A stretch of DNA of 64,000 bases from Rhodospirillaceae bacterium (GTDB lineage: Bacteria > Pseudomonadota > Alphaproteobacteria > Rhodospirillales > Casp-alpha2): contig JABJBP010000089.1 in assembly GCA_018665815.1 (NCBI GenBank), positions 1 through 64,000 of the forward strand, given 5' to 3'. Made by a program: the position numbers and the translations under genes. The notes beneath the pieces are model-generated. The model was not told where the DNA came from. It did no database searches and saw only the letters and a list, made by a program, of their open reading frames with translations. Below, one piece after another: positions 27,167 through 36,774 of the stretch (position 1 is its first letter; each line of letters starts with the position of its first letter).

Positions 27167-27715
27167 CTATGACCCTGGATTCTCGCCCAGCAACTGGCGC
27201 AACAATTTTTCCGCCGGCTTAACTTCGAAGCCGCCGAAATTTTGGAACCGAACTTGGCCACGCTTGTCGATAAACGCCATCTCGGGCGTGCCGCGAGTCC
27301 CGTAGATACGCATCGTCTCGGGCAGGAAATTACCGGGTTTTTGCCGGTCAATGCCAACCAAATGATGGATATCTGTGCGTTTCAAGAATTTCCTGAGGCG
27401 CGTGTTGTTTTGATAATCATGGCCTTCGAAGACCGTGTGGATGCTGACAACTTCAAGCTTTCCATTGGCGATCTCATCGGCGAACACCTGCTCCCAATGT
27501 TTCAACAGCGGGATCGAAAATTGATTGCAGCCTGGGCACCAAAGTTGAAAAAAATCGATGATCACCACGCGGCCCTGGAAATCCTTCAACTTCGCCGGTG
27601 CGCCGTTGATCCAGTCGGAAACCTGCCATTCCGGTGCCTCACGGGGCACATTGGCCGCCATTGCATTGGCTGGCAAAAAGATCAGAAGTAAAAAAGCAGC
27701 AATAAGAGGTCGCAT
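27167..27715 (-). CDS. TlpA/ResA-like periplasmic thioredoxin-fold protein
   Basis: A 182-residue exported thiol-disulfide protein. From the ATG at 27715 there is a signal peptide (MRPLIAAFLLLIFLPANAMAA, cleavage near residue 21), then a thioredoxin fold with the active-site motif FFQLWCPGCNQF (CPGC). The later cis-proline loop is YGTRGTPEMAFIDKRG. It resembles TlpA/ResA proteins that reduce disulfides for cytochrome c or other periplasmic targets, but the CPGC dipeptide does not decide the role. An upstream start at 27772 is less likely because it would place the signal peptide internally. Confidence 0.85.
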   Translation of the reverse strand: MRPLIAAFLLLIFLPANAMAANVPREAPEWQVSDWINGAPAKLKDFQGRVVIIDFFQLWCPGCNQFSIPLLKHWEQVFADEIANGKLEVVSIHTVFEGHDYQNNTRLRKFLKRTDIHHLVGIDRQKPGNFLPETMRIYGTRGTPEMAFIDKRGQVRFQNFGGFEVKPAEKLLRQLLGENPGS

Positions 27716-27831
27716 GGGAATCTCCAAATACTGACGGCCCCACGATAGGGGAAGTTGGCGGCCAGCGCCCATTACAAGCGCGTGGGTATTTCAGTCTTTT
27801 CGCATAATTGTCCGGGCGCTATGGTGCCGGC

Positions 27832-28452
27832 ATGTCGATGGAAATTTATTTCGCCTATTGCTTGGCCACAGCGCTGTTGGTGTTGATGCCCGGCCCGATC
27901 GTCACGTTGATTGTCGCCAACACATTGACCCACGGAACGCGGACGGGCCTGGCCACGTCCATCGGTTCAACAACTGGCACCGGGGTTCTGTTGGCCGTCG
28001 GTGGTTTCGGCATGGTTTGGGTGCTGGCGTTTTTATCCGATTGGCTTATTTGGATCCGCTGGGCCGGCGCGGCTTCTTTGTTCTATTTGGGTGTCCGCCA
28101 ATGGCGCGCGCCGGTGCACGGCCTGGACGAAACCGATGCCGATCAAGGCCCGCCGAAGGTGGTTTTTTTGCATGGCTTCATTGTCGCCGTCACCAATCCA
28201 AAAACCATTTTATTCTACGCCGCGTTCTTCCCGCAATTCATTGATCCTGCGGGGTCAGTGGCCACCCAGCTGACGATCATGAGCTTCACCTTCTTGGTCA
28301 TCGCATTGATCTTGGACAGCGCCTACGCGCTTATGGCGGGGCGCCTCAGGCCGTGGTTGACGGGCACGCATCGTGGCCGTTTGCGTAACCGGATCACCGG
28401 CTCCTTGCTGATGGTGACTGGCGCCGGCCTCGCCCTGGTTCGAAAAAGTTAG
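27832..28452 (+). CDS. LysE/RhtB-family amino-acid exporter
   Basis: Inner-membrane exporter of 206 residues with five to six hydrophobic spans. The family signature is near the N-terminus (LLVLMPGPIVTLIVANTL with the PGP motif), and a GLATSIGSTTGTGV segment follows. ATG 27832 is chosen; a TTG frame start 24 bp upstream is unlikely. Its stop overlaps the stop of the convergent alpha/beta hydrolase gene by 3 bp. The substrate may be a basic or hydrophobic amino acid but cannot be assigned. Confidence 0.88.
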   Translation: MSMEIYFAYCLATALLVLMPGPIVTLIVANTLTHGTRTGLATSIGSTTGTGVLLAVGGFGMVWVLAFLSDWLIWIRWAGAASLFYLGVRQWRAPVHGLDETDADQGPPKVVFLHGFIVAVTNPKTILFYAAFFPQFIDPAGSVATQLTIMSFTFLVIALILDSAYALMAGRLRPWLTGTHRGRLRNRITGSLLMVTGAGLALVRKS

Positions 28453-29150
28453 GCGTCCGCAAGCCACTCGGTCATCAATTCCACAAGCCGCGCCGGTTGC
28501 TCCAGCGGGGTCATATGGCCGCAATCGGGCACAACGGCCAACGACGCACCGAAAATACCTTCAGCAAGTTCCTCGGCCTCAGTCATCGTCCGCAGCCGGT
28601 CTGCGTCGCCGGTAACGACAAGAGTAGGACATGTGATCTCGTTCAGCCGCGCCAACCCGTCTTCGCGGACTAACCCCATTTGGCGTAGGAAAACGTCCTT
28701 GCCGAGACCGCGCGCCATCGCCTGAATATGATCGAGAAGCGCTTGGTCATCGCCCCGGTCAGGATGTAGGGCTTGCTTGAGCGAAGCCGGCGCCATTCCG
28801 GTGAACGGCCTGGCCGATGCCAGTTCGATCATTCGGCGGTTTCGAATTAAGTCTTTATCCGAAGTCCTTCGCGCTGAGGTGTTCAACAACGCCAGATGGC
28901 TGACCCGATCAGGCGCGCGAAGCGCCACGTCGCGGGCGATATAGCCGCCCATGGAAAACCCAGCGATGGCGAACGTTTCCGGCGCTTGCGCAAGTACCCG
29001 ATCCGCCATTTCGCCAATCGTTGGGTCTCGGAACAAATCGCCAAAAGACACGTCAGCAACAGCGGATAAATCTTCGACGACAAAATCCCAAAGCCGGTGA
29101 TCGCACATCAATCCCGTCAAAAGCACCAAATTTGAACCGCGCGCACTCAC
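28449..29150 (-). CDS. Alpha/beta-fold hydrolase
   Basis: A hydrolase with GTG start at 29150 (GTGAGT), overlapping the LysR stop codon. The nucleophile elbow is AGFSMGGYIA, the acid is in VVTGDADRL, and the catalytic histidine is in PDCGHMTPLEQPARL, giving a complete Ser-Asp-His triad. The protein is 233 residues. A longer reading frame from 29258 is possible but would overlap the LysR gene by 112 bp. Its order after LysR on the same strand suggests translational coupling. The substrate is unknown. Confidence 0.85.
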   Translation of the reverse strand: MSARGSNLVLLTGLMCDHRLWDFVVEDLSAVADVSFGDLFRDPTIGEMADRVLAQAPETFAIAGFSMGGYIARDVALRAPDRVSHLALLNTSARRTSDKDLIRNRRMIELASARPFTGMAPASLKQALHPDRGDDQALLDHIQAMARGLGKDVFLRQMGLVREDGLARLNEITCPTLVVTGDADRLRTMTEAEELAEGIFGASLAVVPDCGHMTPLEQPARLVELMTEWLADA

Positions 29151-30091
29151 GACATGTCCACTTCGGCGTCCACTTGGGCGGCAACCTGCCCTATCACTTC
29201 GCGCAGCCAACGGTGCGCCGGGTTGGCGCGGTGGCGCTTGTGCCAATAAATGGACCAATGGAAATGCGCCGGCGCAAACGGCACATCGACAAAAGCCAGA
29301 TCATGGCTTTCCGTAAACCGCCGCGCATGACGTTCCGTCATCACCGCGACCAGATCCGTCGCTTGAATGATCGCCGGCACCGGAAGCCAGTGCGGGACGG
29401 TCAAACCAATCGCGCGCTCGGCATTCAAGGTTGCCAATTGGTTATCGACAAACCGGTCATCGAGCGGACTTTGCGCAACCCGGATATGTTTAAGTCCCAA
29501 AAAATCGGGCAACGACAGTTTCGCGTTAATCGCCGGATGGTCTTTGCGATACACACAAACCATCCGGCCTGGCATTAACTGGCCTTCGACAACGGCGGCC
29601 GGAATATCCAATTGCGTGCTCAGGGCAATGTCCAATTCGTCAGCAACAAGCGCGTCGACCGTCGCCGTTGGCGACAGATGCTGAACATGAAGCCTCATGC
29701 CCGGCGCCTCGCGCTCAATGCGGGCGGCCAACGCCGGCATCAATAACATCAACAACAGATCGGAAAGCCGCAGCCTGTAATCCCCCGTCGCCGTCAATGG
29801 GTCAAATTGAGTGCCGTCTTCAACCAAGCGCCCAACCTCGCGGAGGATCGGACCGATACGCTCGGCCAATTCAAGTGCGCGTGCCGTCGGCTCCATACCG
29901 GCGCCGGTGCGGATTAGAAGTTCATCGTCGAACAGGTATCGCAATCGCCCCAGCGCGCTGGACGCCGCTGGTTGACTGAGGCCGACCCGCTCTGCTGCCC
30001 GTGTCACATGGCGCTCGCGCATCAAGGCATCAAACACGACCAGCAAATTGAGATCGATATTGCGGAGATTCACGCTCTCAACCTTTTCCAT
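29147..30091 (-). CDS. LysR-family transcriptional regulator (NodD-like)
   Basis: A 314-residue regulator whose N-terminal HTH reads NLLVVFDALMRERHVTRAAE then VGLSQPAASSALGRLR, the pattern of NodD/LeuO-like LysR proteins. The effector domain follows from about residue 95. It overlaps the downstream hydrolase gene and follows the haloacid dehalogenase gene (47 bp) on the same strand, so HAD, lysR and hydrolase may form one transcript. The inducer is unknown. Confidence 0.92.
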   Translation of the reverse strand: MEKVESVNLRNIDLNLLVVFDALMRERHVTRAAERVGLSQPAASSALGRLRYLFDDELLIRTGAGMEPTARALELAERIGPILREVGRLVEDGTQFDPLTATGDYRLRLSDLLLMLLMPALAARIEREAPGMRLHVQHLSPTATVDALVADELDIALSTQLDIPAAVVEGQLMPGRMVCVYRKDHPAINAKLSLPDFLGLKHIRVAQSPLDDRFVDNQLATLNAERAIGLTVPHWLPVPAIIQATDLVAVMTERHARRFTESHDLAFVDVPFAPAHFHWSIYWHKRHRANPAHRWLREVIGQVAAQVDAEVDMS

Positions 30092-30138
30092 GCCGCACGC
30101 TCAATTGACGCCTTCACTTTATCAATCACTCCCTGTCA

Positions 30139-30846
30139 TCAGATCAGTGCGTCGGTGAGTTCCTGGAAATCGGCCACGATGATGTCCGGTTGCTGCGGTT
30201 CGTGGCCGAACGGCCGCTTCCGTCGATCAATGAACGCCGTGCGCATACCAAATGCCTTTGCACCGATACAATCAAAAGCATGGTTGGCGACAAACAGAAT
30301 GGATGTGCGTTCCTCGCCCAACAGTTCCTCTGCCTTGGCATAGGTTTTCCAATGGGGTTTGAAATACCCAGCCTCTTGAACAGATATTGTGGCGTCAAAC
30401 GGAAACCCAATATGTGGCTTCGCGGCTTCCAGCATATCGCGGTCGCCGTTTGACAGGATCGCAAGCTTGTAGCCGGCTTCCCGAAGCTGCCCGAGCGCAT
30501 CGACGACATCGGGAAAAGGTTTGAGTTTCTCAATCTCGCTGACTAGCCATTGAACGTCGTTTTGGGAATAACTGATACCAGAGCGGTCCATGACGTTTGA
30601 AACCGCGCGATGCCCAATCTGCCGATAGGGCGTGTGGCCACGGTCGCAAAGGGCGTCGATCATTGAATTTTCAAAATGCGTCCGACGCCACCATGTCACA
30701 AACCGGTGCGCTTCGCCGTCCCAGCCTTTATCTTTCAGAAAGGGCGCCACGGCATCCGTCAGCCCCGCTTGCATGTCCACAACCGTCCCGTATTGATCAA
30801 ATACCAACACATTGATATCGCGCTTGAGGATATCGTGAAGTTCCAT
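30139..30846 (-). CDS. Haloacid dehalogenase, type II
   Basis: A 235-residue HAD-superfamily enzyme of the L-2-haloacid dehalogenase class. From ATG 30846 (preceded by AAAGGAG) it shows motif I VFDQYGTVVD (nucleophile Asp), motif II SNGD, a Lys in YFKPHWKTY, and the late FVANHAFDCIGAKAFGMRTA segment typical of the family. The natural substrate may not be a haloacid. It is divergent from the cupin gene across 97 bp. Confidence 0.88.
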   Translation of the reverse strand: MELHDILKRDINVLVFDQYGTVVDMQAGLTDAVAPFLKDKGWDGEAHRFVTWWRRTHFENSMIDALCDRGHTPYRQIGHRAVSNVMDRSGISYSQNDVQWLVSEIEKLKPFPDVVDALGQLREAGYKLAILSNGDRDMLEAAKPHIGFPFDATISVQEAGYFKPHWKTYAKAEELLGEERTSILFVANHAFDCIGAKAFGMRTAFIDRRKRPFGHEPQQPDIIVADFQELTDALI

Positions 30847-30943
30847 GGTATTCTCCTTTTCGACAAACGTTCTTAACAGCGGCCGGCAGCTTGCAGCGCC
30901 GTGCATTATATTTGAAATGAATAAATAATATAGAATTATTGAT

Positions 30944-31231
30944 ATGACAAATATACAGGCGCGTCCGACTATTCAGCATGACAATGAACGCACCCGTGTC
31001 ACCTTGTGGGAATTCGCGCCCGGCGCGGCCACCGGCTGGCACCGTCATGAAATGGATTATGTCATCATCCCGTTGACCACCGGCAAGCTCACGCTTATCG
31101 AAGACGGTGGCGCCGAAAACACCGCCGAATTGACAGCCGGCGTCTCCTATTTTCGCGAAGTCGGCGTCGAGCACGACGTCATCAATGCCAACGATTTCGA
31201 CTTCGCCTTTTTGGAGGTCGAGTTCAAATAA
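30944..31231 (+). CDS. Small cupin-domain protein
   Basis: A 95-residue single-domain cupin. Motif 1 is PGAATGWHRHEMDYVIIPLTTG, with His and Glu-type ligand positions, and motif 2 is REVGVEHDVINAN, so a metal site is plausible. It starts about 97 bp from the divergent haloacid dehalogenase gene. Such small cupins can be dioxygenases or binding proteins; the sequence does not say which. Confidence 0.85.
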   Translation: MTNIQARPTIQHDNERTRVTLWEFAPGAATGWHRHEMDYVIIPLTTGKLTLIEDGGAENTAELTAGVSYFREVGVEHDVINANDFDFAFLEVEFK

Positions 31232-31337
31232 CCTTGTTCGACGCATGGGCCGTGTGACAGCCCTTGCCGTGTCCGTTCCAGTGGGTTACACCCGCGCCAC
31301 AGAATTCATAAAAATTCCCGCGTTTTAGGAGCAATAG

Positions 31338-32735
31338 ATGCCTTTTGATGATTGCCTTGTCGCAGACATGAGCCTGGCCGAATGGGGCCGCAAGGAAATG
31401 AATATCGCCGAGATCGAAATGCCAGGATTGATGGCAATTCGCGAAGAGCACGGTGCCGCCCAGCCGCTGAAGGGAGCGCGGATCGCTGGCTCCCTCCATA
31501 TGACTATCCAGACCGCTGTATTGATTGAGACATTGCAAGCCCTTGGCGCCGAAGTGCGCTGGGCGTCATGTAATATTTACTCAACCCAAGATCACGCCGC
31601 GGCAGCCATCGCAGCCACAAATACGCCTGTATTCGCGACAAAGGGCGAGACGCTCGAAGAATACTGGGACTATGCGCACCGCATTTTCGAGTGGGCGGAT
31701 GGCGGCACACCCAACATGATTTTAGATGACGGCGGCGACGCCACCTTGATGATCCACCTCGGCATCAAGGCGGAAAAAGATCTCTCGGTGCTCGGCAATC
31801 CGGGCAGCGAAGAAGAAGAAGTTCTGTTCGCGGCGATCAAGGCACGAGTTCAAGAACAGCCCGGCTGGTATTCGAAAATGGGTGCGGCCATCAAGGGCGT
31901 CACCGAAGAGACGACCACCGGCGTTCACCGCCTGCAGCACATGGCGGAAGAAGGCTCGCTCTTATTCCCCGCCATCAACGTCAACGATTCTGTCACTAAA
32001 TCGAAATTCGACAACAAATATGGTTGTCGCGAAAGTCTGGTCGATGCCATCCGTCGCGCCACCGATGTCATGATGGCCGGTAAAGTCGCCATGGTTGCCG
32101 GCTTCGGTGACGTCGGCAAAGGCTCCGCCGAAAGCCTTCGCAACGGCGGGTGCCGGGTTATGGTAAGCGAAGCCGACCCGATCTGCGCCTTGCAGGCCGC
32201 CATGGAAGGTTTCGAAGTGGTGACCATGGAAGATGCCGCGCCACAGGCCGACATTTTCGTTACCGCGACGGGCAACATCGACGTTATTACGGTCGACCAT
32301 ATGCGAGCCATGAAGGACCGTGCCATCGTCTGTAACATCGGCCATTTCGATTCCGAAATTCAAATCGCCGGCCTAAAAAACCTGAAATGGGACAATATTA
32401 AGCCGCAGGTTGACGAGATCGAATTCCCCGACGGCAAACGGATAATTGTTCTCGCCGAAGGGCGGCTGGTTAACCTCGGCTGTGCGACCGGCCACCCAAG
32501 CTTCGTCATGTCCGCGAGCTTCACCAATCAAGTGTTGGCGCAGATGGAAATTTGGGAAAATCCCGGCAAGTATGAAAATCAAGTCTACGTCCTGCCCAAA
32601 CATTTGGACGAGAAAGTTGCCGCACTGCATCTTGCGAAACTGGGTGTCAATCTGACGACATTGCGTGCCGACCAAGCCGAATACATCGGCGTCAGTGTAG
32701 ACGGACCTCACAAGCCAGAAGCATATCGCTATTGA
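31338..32735 (+). CDS. ahcY: S-adenosylhomocysteine hydrolase
   Basis: Cytoplasmic NAD-dependent enzyme of the methyl cycle that splits S-adenosylhomocysteine to adenosine and homocysteine. The 465-residue protein has the classic [17 protein letters not shown]-binding motif, [13 protein letters not shown] with the catalytic Lys/Asp region, and a C-terminal end KPEAYRY. An AGGAG ribosome-binding site precedes the ATG. A clear rho-independent terminator follows. No SAM- or SAH-riboswitch could be recognised in the 106 bp upstream. In Alphaproteobacteria ahcY commonly sits beside the divL-like kinase, as here. Confidence 0.96.
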   Translation: MPFDDCLVADMSLAEWGRKEMNIAEIEMPGLMAIREEHGAAQPLKGARIAGSLHMTIQTAVLIETLQALGAEVRWASCNIYSTQDHAAAAIAATNTPVFATKGETLEEYWDYAHRIFEWADGGTPNMILDDGGDATLMIHLGIKAEKDLSVLGNPGSEEEEVLFAAIKARVQEQPGWYSKMGAAIKGVTEETTTGVHRLQHMAEEGSLLFPAINVNDSVTKSKFDNKYGCRESLVDAIRRATDVMMAGKVAMVAGFGDVGKGSAESLRNGGCRVMVSEADPICALQAAMEGFEVVTMEDAAPQADIFVTATGNIDVITVDHMRAMKDRAIVCNIGHFDSEIQIAGLKNLKWDNIKPQVDEIEFPDGKRIIVLAEGRLVNLGCATGHPSFVMSASFTNQVLAQMEIWENPGKYENQVYVLPKHLDEKVAALHLAKLGVNLTTLRADQAEYIGVSVDGPHKPEAYRY

Positions 32736-32756
32736 TCTTGCCGTTTATTTATTGAA

Positions 32757-32786
32757 AAGGCGGCCGAAAGGCCGCCTTTTTTTATT
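32757..32786 (+). terminator. Rho-independent terminator of ahcY
   Basis: Perfect hairpin AAGGCGGCC-GAAA-GGCCGCCTT followed by a T-run (TTTTTATT) just 22 bp after the ahcY stop. It should separate ahcY from the downstream kinase gene. Confidence 0.93.
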
Positions 32787-32863
32787 GCGTCGTCGACATC
32801 CACATTCTCTGTCTCGTCGCTGTATCCCTTGCCGCCGGGGAGGGCCCGCGGGTACAGTCGGGC

Positions 32864-35530
32864 ATGTCGTCTGAAGAATTGAAAACCCGCATTAGCGATT
32901 TCTTCGCATCGATCGCAAAAGGGCCTCTCGGTGAGATGGACCCGTCGCTGGTCGCCGTTATTGCGGCGTGTGCCACAGCAATCATATTCTGCATTCTCTA
33001 TTTTTCTCAACGAGCCCGAATACAAAGATTGGAAGTTGACCGCGAGAGGCTCACGGCGGTGGCAACACGTGCCAAGGAAATCCTCGCCACGGCACCCGAC
33101 GGCTTGTTTTTGTGGGATCATATTCTGGGCGGAATTACATGTTCGCGGCGCTTGGCCGTACTGCTCAACCTCGAAGGCGGCACACATGCCCGATATGACG
33201 ACATACGAAGCCGCTTCGAAGGCGGCTCGTTACAAGCCCTCGAACGCAACGTATCCGCCCTACGAAGCAACGGGTCTCCTTTTGGCATTCTGCTGACGTC
33301 TGGCAAACGGACATTGGAAGCCGTTGGCGCGCGGGCCGAGACTGATGACGGCCAACCCGTCGCCGATATCGTCTGGATGCGCGACGTCAGTGAAATTTCC
33401 ACAGGCGACGGCGCTGATGCAACGGGACAAGCGCCGACGGCGCACCCGCCCGGCGCAAATGCTTCGGGACTTGATGACCGTCATTTGACGGCATTGCTGG
33501 ACGCCATGCCGATTCCGATCTGGTTGCGCGATTCAGGTTTGCGCATTGCTTTTGTAAACCATGCCGCGCAAGGAGTTGTCGATGAAGCGCCGGCAATGGC
33601 TGAAAAAGCGAGACAGCAAGGCCACGCATTTACAGAGCGCCGGTTGCTTGACGTGGACAATGCGGCCCGGCTCATGGACGTCACGGAGATTCCCTTGGGC
33701 GCCCAGGGCGGCGCCCCAGAAGAAAGTGCAAAAACCGGCGGCACGGTCGGCTTTGCCGTCGATCGAACCGAGCGCGAAGAAGCGGAAGGTGAATTGAAAC
33801 GCCAGACCCAGGCCCGTGACGCCGTTCTGGAAACGCTCAGCAACTCGATCGCCATTTTCACTGCCGACAAACGCTTGGATTTTTGCAACCCAGCTTTCGT
33901 CAAATTGTGGGACCTTGATGCCGGTTGGCTGCGTGACAAACCCGAATTTGGAGAAATTCTGGAAAAATTGCGCGAGCGTAGGCAATTGCCGGAGGTCGCC
34001 GATTTTAGAGCTTTCAAAGCGGAACGATTAGCGCAGTTCAACGCCGTAACAGTACCGGTGCAAGATCTCATGCATCTTCCCGATGGTCGCACGATCAAGC
34101 GAACCGTGGCACCGCACGCCGATGGTGGTTTGATCTTCGCTTATGATGACATGAGCCAGCAATTGGGCCTTGAGCGTTCGATGAAGGAACAGGGCGCCGT
34201 ACAGCGTGAAACGCTCGACAATCTACACGAAGGGGTGGCGGTTTATGGAAGCGATGGCCGTTTGACGCTGTTTAATCCCGTTTACGCGCGGTTATGGAAT
34301 CTCGACGATACATATCTTCAAACGGAACCGCATATTTCCGATGTTGTCGATCGGAGCCGCGCCCTGACGCCGCCGGCGCAAGATAACGATAGCTGGACTG
34401 ATGATGCCTGGCGCCAACACCGCGACCTTGTGGTCGCTCGGCTGTTGTCGCGTGCCCAAACCTCCGGCCAGATCAAACTGACCAACGGCACAGTTGTTGA
34501 TCAAGCTAATGTTCCACTGCCCGATGGCGCCGTGCTGTTATCGTATTTGGACGTTACCGACAGTGCGCGCGTTGAAGGAGCACTGCGCCAACAGGCAAAG
34601 GCCTTCCAAGAAGCGGACAAGATGAAAACCGAATTCATCGCCAATGTTTCTTATCAGGTTCGGACACCGCTCAACACGGTAATCGGGTTTGCAGACATGC
34701 TGTCACAAAACCTGTTCGGCGAGCTCAACCCACGCCAATCTGAGTACACCAATGGCATTCTCGCGACGTCGCGGACGGTGATGTCGATCCTCGGTGATAT
34801 TCTTGATCTGACATCGATAGAAACCGGAAGACTAAAACTTGAGAAAGACACATTCGATGTTCATGCATTCCTGGTGACCTGCCTGAACCTTATTCAAGAA
34901 CGTGCCAGGCACCGCAACTTAAAGGTTGAGTTCGATTGCCCCCCTGATATCGGTTGGATGATCGCCGACGAGAAACGCCTGAAACAGGTGATATTCAATT
35001 TGCTGAGCAACGCCATTACCTTCACCCCACCGCACGGCAGCCTCCGCCTCGAAGCCCGGCGCCAAGGAAGCGCCAGTGGCGGCGATATTGTCATTACAGT
35101 AGCTGATACCGGTGTCGGTATTCCCGCCGGCGAACGTGAGCGGGTCTTCCAACCGTTCAAACAAGGGGGCACCAAACCACCTGAGGCGACCGATGATGAT
35201 GCCGGCAACGGCCCAGGCCTTGGGTTGTCCATTGCGCGCAACTTTGTCGGCTTGCACGGCGGAACAATCGACATCAAATCCATGCCGGGCCGAGGCACGA
35301 CGGTGACCTGCCGCATCCCCGCCGGCAACGTCGGCGGTGCGCTCCGGGAAACTGACGGCCTACCGGAATTGAACATCGCCACCAGCCCGCAAGGCGCCCT
35401 GGATGACGTCCGGCGCTTGCTGGACGAGGGTGATGGCGGCGACGGCGGTAACGATCATGAAGACAGCACCCCCGATCTAAACGGCAATCCGGATGCGGGC
35501 TCGGAAGGCGGCACGCCGCCCCAGGATTAA
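32864..35530 (+). CDS. divL: DivL-like histidine kinase homologue with Tyr in place of the phosphoacceptor His
   Basis: Cell-cycle/polarity signalling protein of 888 residues. One transmembrane segment (about 29-47) is followed by several PAS-type domains (regions near 60-160, 200-300, 310-430 and 445-565), then a HisKA helix and HATPase_c domain. The H-box reads SYQVRTPL instead of SHELRTPL, so the phosphoacceptor is Tyr597. That substitution is the known hallmark of Caulobacter DivL. The ATPase motifs look intact: N box near 707-725, VADTGVGIP, and GLGLSIARN. An acidic, low-complexity tail follows (GDGGDGGNDHEDS). The position after ahcY and ahead of the tsaE-amgK-murU-addBA block is the usual one for this gene. 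It overlaps the convergent FNR gene by 4 bp. Confidence 0.85.
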   Translation: MSSEELKTRISDFFASIAKGPLGEMDPSLVAVIAACATAIIFCILYFSQRARIQRLEVDRERLTAVATRAKEILATAPDGLFLWDHILGGITCSRRLAVLLNLEGGTHARYDDIRSRFEGGSLQALERNVSALRSNGSPFGILLTSGKRTLEAVGARAETDDGQPVADIVWMRDVSEISTGDGADATGQAPTAHPPGANASGLDDRHLTALLDAMPIPIWLRDSGLRIAFVNHAAQGVVDEAPAMAEKARQQGHAFTERRLLDVDNAARLMDVTEIPLGAQGGAPEESAKTGGTVGFAVDRTEREEAEGELKRQTQARDAVLETLSNSIAIFTADKRLDFCNPAFVKLWDLDAGWLRDKPEFGEILEKLRERRQLPEVADFRAFKAERLAQFNAVTVPVQDLMHLPDGRTIKRTVAPHADGGLIFAYDDMSQQLGLERSMKEQGAVQRETLDNLHEGVAVYGSDGRLTLFNPVYARLWNLDDTYLQTEPHISDVVDRSRALTPPAQDNDSWTDDAWRQHRDLVVARLLSRAQTSGQIKLTNGTVVDQANVPLPDGAVLLSYLDVTDSARVEGALRQQAKAFQEADKMKTEFIANVSYQVRTPLNTVIGFADMLSQNLFGELNPRQSEYTNGILATSRTVMSILGDILDLTSIETGRLKLEKDTFDVHAFLVTCLNLIQERARHRNLKVEFDCPPDIGWMIADEKRLKQVIFNLLSNAITFTPPHGSLRLEARRQGSASGGDIVITVADTGVGIPAGERERVFQPFKQGGTKPPEATDDDAGNGPGLGLSIARNFVGLHGGTIDIKSMPGRGTTVTCRIPAGNVGGALRETDGLPELNIATSPQGALDDVRRLLDEGDGGDGGNDHEDSTPDLNGNPDAGSEGGTPPQD

Positions 35531-36597
35531 CCCGCGGGCAGCCCCTTGGTCGTTGAATATTCGAAATGCAGCGCCTTGTCCGGAAACACAATCCCATGGG
35601 CCGCGTGAGCGGCAAAGGCGGCTTCGGAAAAACCGGTTAGGATCAACTTCAATTTGTTGGGGTAATGGGCGATGTCGCCGATGGCGAACACGCCCGGATG
35701 ATTGGTCGCGGCCGTTGTTGGGTCGGTGAGGATGCGATTGCGCTCCAGGCCGAGCCCCCAATCGGCGATGGGACCAAGGGTCTGCGCCATGCCATAGAAG
35801 GGCAACAGCGCGTCGGCGGGAATAGTCCGCGGCTTTGCATCATGCATGACCGTGACAGCCCTGAGCGCCCCGCCGTCGCCGTCGACCCCCGTTAATTGCC
35901 CGGGCACGACAAGCTCAATAAGGCCGTCATCCGCCAAGGCGCGCATCCGCCCGACATTGCCAGGCGCCGCGCGAAACTTGTCGCGTCGATGCACGACGTA
36001 AACTTTCGCCCCCCTGTCGGTCAGCGCCAGCGCCCAATCGACGGCGCTGTCACCGCCCCCCGCGATCACCACGCGTTTCCCCCGGTAAGCGCCGGGGTCG
36101 CGGACCGCATAGTGCACGCCCTGGCCCTCCGGCTGGCCCTCGAAGGCGCCAATGCTGTCCAGCGGCGGGCGCTTCGGCTGAAACGCGCCGACCCCGGCGG
36201 CAATGATTACCACGCTTGCGCGGAGTTCCGTCTCCGCCGCCGTCCGCAGGGTCCAGGTCGGCGCGGCGCCCTCGCCGCCCTGTTCCAACGCCATGACCTG
36301 TTGGTCCAGATGAAGCACCGGCGCGAACGGCGCCGCCTGGGCGCTCAAGCGCTCGGTCAGTTCCTGGCCCGACGCCTCGGGCAGCCCCGGAATATCGTAG
36401 ATCGGTTTTTCCGGATACAACGCCGCACACTGCCCGCCGACATGGTCCAGCACATCAACGACATGACATGTCATCCCCAGCATGCCGCACTGAAACACTG
36501 CGAACAGCCCGACCGGCCCGGCGCCGACAATCACGACATCCGCCTCATGCGCCCCGCCGGCCGCCGCCGCCGTCAAATTGAAAGCCCCTTCATTCAT
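35527..36597 (-). CDS. Ferredoxin--NADP+ reductase, thioredoxin-reductase-like type
   Basis: FAD-dependent pyridine-nucleotide oxidoreductase of 356 residues. FAD motif VVIVGAGPVGLFAVFQ is at about 21-36, the NADPH motif VVIAGGGDSAVDWALAL near 175, and the C-terminal FAD motif FAIGDIAHYPNK near 310. The CxxC thiol pair of thioredoxin reductase is absent, and DVLDHVGGQCAALYPEKPIYDIPG is typical of YumC-type FNR. It is very GC-rich (42 of 60 bases in 36301-36360), unlike its low-GC neighbour. It converges on divL and lies in the segment that breaks the usual divL-tsaE neighbourhood. Confidence 0.88.
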   Translation of the reverse strand: MNEGAFNLTAAAAGGAHEADVVIVGAGPVGLFAVFQCGMLGMTCHVVDVLDHVGGQCAALYPEKPIYDIPGLPEASGQELTERLSAQAAPFAPVLHLDQQVMALEQGGEGAAPTWTLRTAAETELRASVVIIAAGVGAFQPKRPPLDSIGAFEGQPEGQGVHYAVRDPGAYRGKRVVIAGGGDSAVDWALALTDRGAKVYVVHRRDKFRAAPGNVGRMRALADDGLIELVVPGQLTGVDGDGGALRAVTVMHDAKPRTIPADALLPFYGMAQTLGPIADWGLGLERNRILTDPTTAATNHPGVFAIGDIAHYPNKLKLILTGFSEAAFAAHAAHGIVFPDKALHFEYSTTKGLPAG

Positions 36598-36774
36598 GGC
36601 GCCAAGATGGCGTTCTGCGCGGGCGCAGGCAAGCGGGAAAGGGTCGTGGCGGGGCGTTCGCGCGCGCTAGCCCCTGAGGTCCGCTAGGCCGCCCGGTGCA
36701 GACACGCGGAAAGGCCGGGGCAGTGGGCTGCTAATGACCCAAGACGGACATATCATATGCAGATTCCTGATATA

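Noticed and set aside
31232-31337. SAM- or SAH-type riboswitch upstream of ahcY
   Set aside because: No match to a riboswitch consensus that I can recognise; the leader is short (106 bp).
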